64,000 bases of DNA from JAJTFW01 sp903922455 (GTDB lineage: Bacteria > Bacteroidota > Bacteroidia > AKYH767-A > OLB10), in contig CALQEU020000004.1 of NCBI GenBank assembly GCA_943329665.2, forward strand, positions 62,001-126,000, given 5' to 3'. Below, in pieces: positions 61,191-64,000 of the stretch; the first letter of the stretch is position 1, and each line of letters starts with the position of its first letter. The notes beneath the pieces were generated by a model. The model did no database searches and was not told the DNA's origin. It saw only the letters and a list, made by a program, of their open reading frames with translations. The translations under genes were made by a program, and so were the position numbers.

Positions 61191-61967
61191 TTACGTGAGT
61201 CCCATTATTTCTGCGATTTGCACCGCAATTAAATCCAAAATAAATACCACTAATGATGAAACAACTACTGCCGAGTTAGCAGCTATTCCAACCCCTTCAG
61301 TTCCTTTCATGGAATTGTAGCCCTTAAAACAACCAATGATGCCAATTGCAAATCCGAAGAAATACGTTTTAATCAATGCAGGAAGCACATCTCCAAAAAC
61401 CAAAGAATTAAAAACCTGGCTGAAGAATAAATCGATACTCACCACATCTTTAATATTCACACCGATATAGGCTGCATAAAGAGAAATTAAGTCGGCGATG
61501 ATAACGAGAATAGGAACCATTAATGTACAAGCTGCAACACGCGTTACCACTAAATATTTAAATGGATTGGTTCCACTCACTTCCATAGCGTCAATTTGCT
61601 CCGTCACTTTCATGGAACCCAATTCTGCACCGATGCTCGACCCAATCTTACCAGCACAAATAAGTGCAGTAATCACGGGACCAATTTCACGAATAACCGA
61701 CAAAGCAACCATAGCAGGCAAATACGATTCGGCGCCAAACTCTTCCAAAGTAGGTCGACTTTGTACCGTAAGTACCAATCCCATGATAAATGCAGTAACA
61801 CCAACTAAAGGCAAGGTCTTGTAGCCGATAATGAAACATTGGCGACTAAATTCTGTCCATTCGTATCGGGGCTTAAAACCTTCTTTAAAAAAACGAATAG
61901 TAAAATCTGAAATACCACCCACCTCTAGCAAAACATCTTTTAAGGCTTGAACGGATTTTTTTGGCAT
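61191..61967 (-). CDS. mlaE: ABC transporter permease MlaE
   Basis: A permease of about 258 residues with the conserved GAELGSMKVTEQIDAMEVSGTNPFKYLVVTR (ATPase-coupling helix) and five or six membrane helices. It begins at ATG 61967 (MPKKSVQALKD); the upstream start at 62012 adds 15 unlikely residues. First gene of the lipid transport operon. Confidence 0.94.
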   Translation of the reverse strand: MPKKSVQALKDVLLEVGGISDFTIRFFKEGFKPRYEWTEFSRQCFIIGYKTLPLVGVTAFIMGLVLTVQSRPTLEEFGAESYLPAMVALSVIREIGPVITALICAGKIGSSIGAELGSMKVTEQIDAMEVSGTNPFKYLVVTRVAACTLMVPILVIIADLISLYAAYIGVNIKDVVSIDLFFSQVFNSLVFGDVLPALIKTYFFGFAIGIIGCFKGYNSMKGTEGVGIAANSAVVVSSLVVFILDLIAVQIAEIMGLT

Positions 61968-62012
61968 AATAGGGTAGACGGCTTTGAGGCAAAGGTAATT
62001 GAATGTAATCAA

Positions 62013-62303
62013 TCATTTTTTGAAAATACGAGATGAAAATCAAGATTCATTCATCCATTTTCATTATTTAATATTGCTCTTCAAATAAGAGATAACCTAT
62101 TAATTTATTGCATTTTAAGGTTGAGTAATAAAGACGATTGAATTGGTCATTAGGTGATACAGAAGTTAAATATGTTAATTACTCCATAGCCAGAGTCTAA
62201 AATTCTTTCTATAATTCAAGAAATGGTAAAAGGTGTTTTCTAGTCTTGAGTAAGATTAATTTAAATAGAAATAATCAAATCATAATAATTTCTAAAAATA
62301 GTA
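62013..62303. other. AT-rich intergenic gap
   Basis: A 291-bp gap between the Fe-S protein and mlaE, both on the minus strand. Nothing recognised: no frame, repeat or strong hairpin. Confidence 0.5.
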
Positions 62304-63098
62304 TTACAAATCCATCGCTTCAGCAATCAACTCAGCAATGTCTTTCACTTTTACTGAATCTTCCTTTTCATTCAATTTTACTCCATCACTCATCATCGTC
62401 ATACAAAACGGACAAGCCACTGCAATAGCATCCGGCGAAGAGGCTAAGGCTTCTTCGGCTCTTTCCATGTTGATGTCTTTTTTTCCATTTTCAGGTTCTT
62501 TAAACATTTGCGCGCCGCCAGCACCACAACACAATCCGTTAGCTCTGCTTCGCTTCATTTCGGTCATTAAACTATCTAATCGCATAATGACTTGTCGAGG
62601 TGCTTCATATACATTATTCGCTCTTCCCAAATAACAAGGATCATGAAAAGTGATTTTCTTTCCTTCGTAAGCCCCACCTTGAACAGTAATTTTTCCAGCA
62701 TCCAATAACTCTTGCAAAAGTTGGCTATGATGAAGGACTTCATAATTTCCGCCTAACTCTGGGTATTCATTTTTGAGCGTGTTAAAGCAATGTGGACACC
62801 CGGTTACTATTTTCGTTACTTCGTAACCGTTAAGTACCATAATATTATTCATGGCCGACATTTGAAATAAAAATTCGTTACCAGCACGTTTGGCAGGATC
62901 GCCGGTGCAACTTTCTTCAGTACCTAACACGGCGAATTTTAATCCAGCATGATGTAAAATTTTTGCTAATGCTTTGGTTACCTTTTTAGCGCGGTCATCA
63001 AAACTTCCTGCACAACCGACCCAGAAAAGAATTTCGGGTTTCTCTCCTCTGGACATCATCTCTGCCATAGTATTCACTTTGAAATCTTCCATAATCAT
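62304..63098 (-). CDS. CCG-domain Fe-S protein (HdrB/GlpC-like)
   Basis: A 264-residue cysteine-rich protein with two CCG domains of the type that hold a special Fe-S cluster in heterodisulfide reductase HdrB/D and GlpC. Cysteines in CTGDPAKR, GCPHCF, DPCYLGRANNVYEAPR, NGLCCGAGGAQMF and ACPFCMTMM. It is probably a subunit of a membrane oxidoreductase with the gene next upstream (19 bp gap). Such pairs are frequent in Bacteroidota but their substrate is not known. The start could be ATG 63098 or 63092. Confidence 0.88.
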   Translation of the reverse strand: MIMEDFKVNTMAEMMSRGEKPEILFWVGCAGSFDDRAKKVTKALAKILHHAGLKFAVLGTEESCTGDPAKRAGNEFLFQMSAMNNIMVLNGYEVTKIVTGCPHCFNTLKNEYPELGGNYEVLHHSQLLQELLDAGKITVQGGAYEGKKITFHDPCYLGRANNVYEAPRQVIMRLDSLMTEMKRSRANGLCCGAGGAQMFKEPENGKKDINMERAEEALASSPDAIAVACPFCMTMMSDGVKLNEKEDSVKVKDIAELIAEAMDL

Positions 63099-63117
63099 CT
63101 GATTGCTTTCTTGTCCA

Positions 63118-64000
63118 TTAATTTTCGGTCCAGTTCATACGATCTGCATTAGAGAACTGCCAAGGAGCGCCATTATTTTCCATCTTGGTAAACATCCCAT
63201 TTAACTCAGCAGGAGCTGCACTTTCTTCCATCACCTTAAATCGACGAAGGTCCATGATGATACTCAAGGGATCTATTAATATTGGACAAGCTTCAACACA
63301 AGCGTTACAAGAGGTGCAAGCCCAAATTTCTTCTTCCTTAATATAATCGTTGATAAGTGATTTTCCATCATCATAATCAGCACCTTTTTGATCCAAGTTT
63401 TTTCCAACTTCTTCCAATCGATCGCGAGTATCCATCATGATTTTACGTGGCGATAATAATTTACCTGTAATATTCGCAGGGCAAACAGAAGTACATCTTC
63501 CACATTCAGTGCAGGAGTAAGCGTCCATCAATTGTTTCCAATTCAAATCCTTCACATCCTTGGCACCGAAACGTTGAGGAATCCCATTGGGATCGGCAGG
63601 AGGTGGGACGGCAGCAGGATCCATCATCAACTTGACTTCATTGGTCACACTCTGCATATTATTGAACTGACCTTTCGGATTCAAATTAGCATACCATGTA
63701 TTTGGAAAAGCCAATAAAATATGAAAATGCTTTGAGTAAGGAACGTAATTTAAAAAAGCGATAATCCCAACAATATGAAACCACCAACAACCTCTTTCAA
63801 TCATCATTAACGTTTCATTTGAATACGTTCCCAACATTCCGAAAAGAGAACTGCTTATTGGAAAAGCGCCTGCTACTACATAATGAGAAGCGCCTCTCGA
63901 TTGTAACAATGCATCACTGGCATTCATAATGAGAAATGCTGACATCAAAAATATTTCGATAATCAAAATTAAATTGGCATCTGACTTAGGCCAAGAAGTC
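63118..64000 (-). CDS. membrane Fe-S oxidoreductase subunit (HdrD/E-like), 5' end outside window
   Basis: The frame is open to the right edge with no stop, so the gene begins beyond 64000. The visible 294 residues start with membrane segments like the cytochrome b/nitrate reductase gamma type (LIMNASDALLQSRGASHY, GCWWFHIVGIIAFLNYVPYSKHFHILLAFPNTWYANL, with His residues that could bind heme) and end with two 4Fe-4S motifs: CTECGRCTSVCPANITG and CTSCNACVEACPILIDP. It fits the HdrD-HdrE/GlpC-type electron transfer partner of the CCG protein downstream. Confidence 0.88.
   Translation of the reverse strand, partial: TSWPKSDANLILIIEIFLMSAFLIMNASDALLQSRGASHYVVAGAFPISSSLFGMLGTYSNETLMMIERGCWWFHIVGIIAFLNYVPYSKHFHILLAFPNTWYANLNPKGQFNNMQSVTNEVKLMMDPAAVPPPADPNGIPQRFGAKDVKDLNWKQLMDAYSCTECGRCTSVCPANITGKLLSPRKIMMDTRDRLEEVGKNLDQKGADYDDGKSLINDYIKEEEIWACTSCNACVEACPILIDPLSIIMDLRRFKVMEESAAPAELNGMFTKMENNGAPWQFSNADRMNWTEN

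Overview
The window is AT-rich chromosomal DNA from a member of the Bacteroidota. Several independent signals support this: type IX secretion C-terminal sorting domains of both kinds (type A at 9199-11868 and 22767-24728, type B/CHU_C at 53471-55942), the bacillithiol deacetylase BshB1, a short primary sigma factor starting MRQLKI, promoters of the TTTG-N19/20-TAnnTTTG type, hardly any visible Shine-Dalgarno sequences, and the parA-parB-DUF5683-dapB-lepB-wbqC gene order. I cannot place it below phylum. There is no phage, no transposase gene, no CRISPR array and no rRNA operon. There is one tRNA, tRNA-His. Both edges cut genes: a TPR protein on the left and an Fe-S/membrane oxidoreductase on the right.

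Layout. 1-2370: a TPR protein and a TMTC-like membrane glycosyltransferase with TPRs. 2371-3167: a repeat-rich gap. 3168-8083 (minus): diadenylate cyclase, RecQ and two tandem-domain universal stress proteins. 8137-16396 (plus): uridine phosphorylase-like enzyme, secreted T9SS protein, GNAT, MATE exporter, lipoprotein, Fmt, sirtuin and UPF0316 protein. 16657-21864 (minus): a cytochrome c maturation operon ccmB-C-D-E-F whose CcmE is the cysteine (CxxxY) variant, followed by a DUF2520 protein. 21940-28405: BshB1, a T9SS Asp-box protein, a flippase and a copper P-type ATPase. 28501-32783: tRNA-His, long-form GAPDH, a second RpoD-like sigma factor and HtrA. 32939-38979 (plus): DapF, GNAT, a seven-heme cytochrome-TPR protein, MltG, a broken DUF3024 gene and a LYS1-like dehydrogenase. 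39186-53211 (minus): Rpe, a four-helix-bundle gene between two heptanucleotide arrays, RpoD, rpsO-pnp, fbaB-accD, wbqC-lepB-dapB-DUF5683-parB-parA and an UPF0173 hydrolase. 53471-64000: T9SS type B protein, M16 peptidase, the MlaEFD-type lipid transport operon and an Fe-S oxidoreductase pair.

How the genes fit together. Most are housekeeping: translation and RNA turnover (fmt, rpsO, pnp), carbon metabolism (gap, fbaB, rpe), lysine/DAP and peptidoglycan (dapB, dapF, mltG), fatty acid synthesis (accD), chromosome partitioning (parAB), protein export and envelope quality control (lepB, htrA, mla). The cytochrome maturation operon and the heptaheme protein point to a respiratory c-type cytochrome system.

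The unusual material is mostly not protein-coding. The window holds several families of short palindromes, a 42-bp tandem array that ends in perfect hairpins, two kinds of heptanucleotide (7-bp) repeats, paired inverted-repeat elements that look like MITEs, and an 845-bp unit in which a four-helix-bundle (S23/IVP, Avd-related) gene lies between two arrays of the same 7-bp repeat. That unit is the best candidate for an undescribed element.
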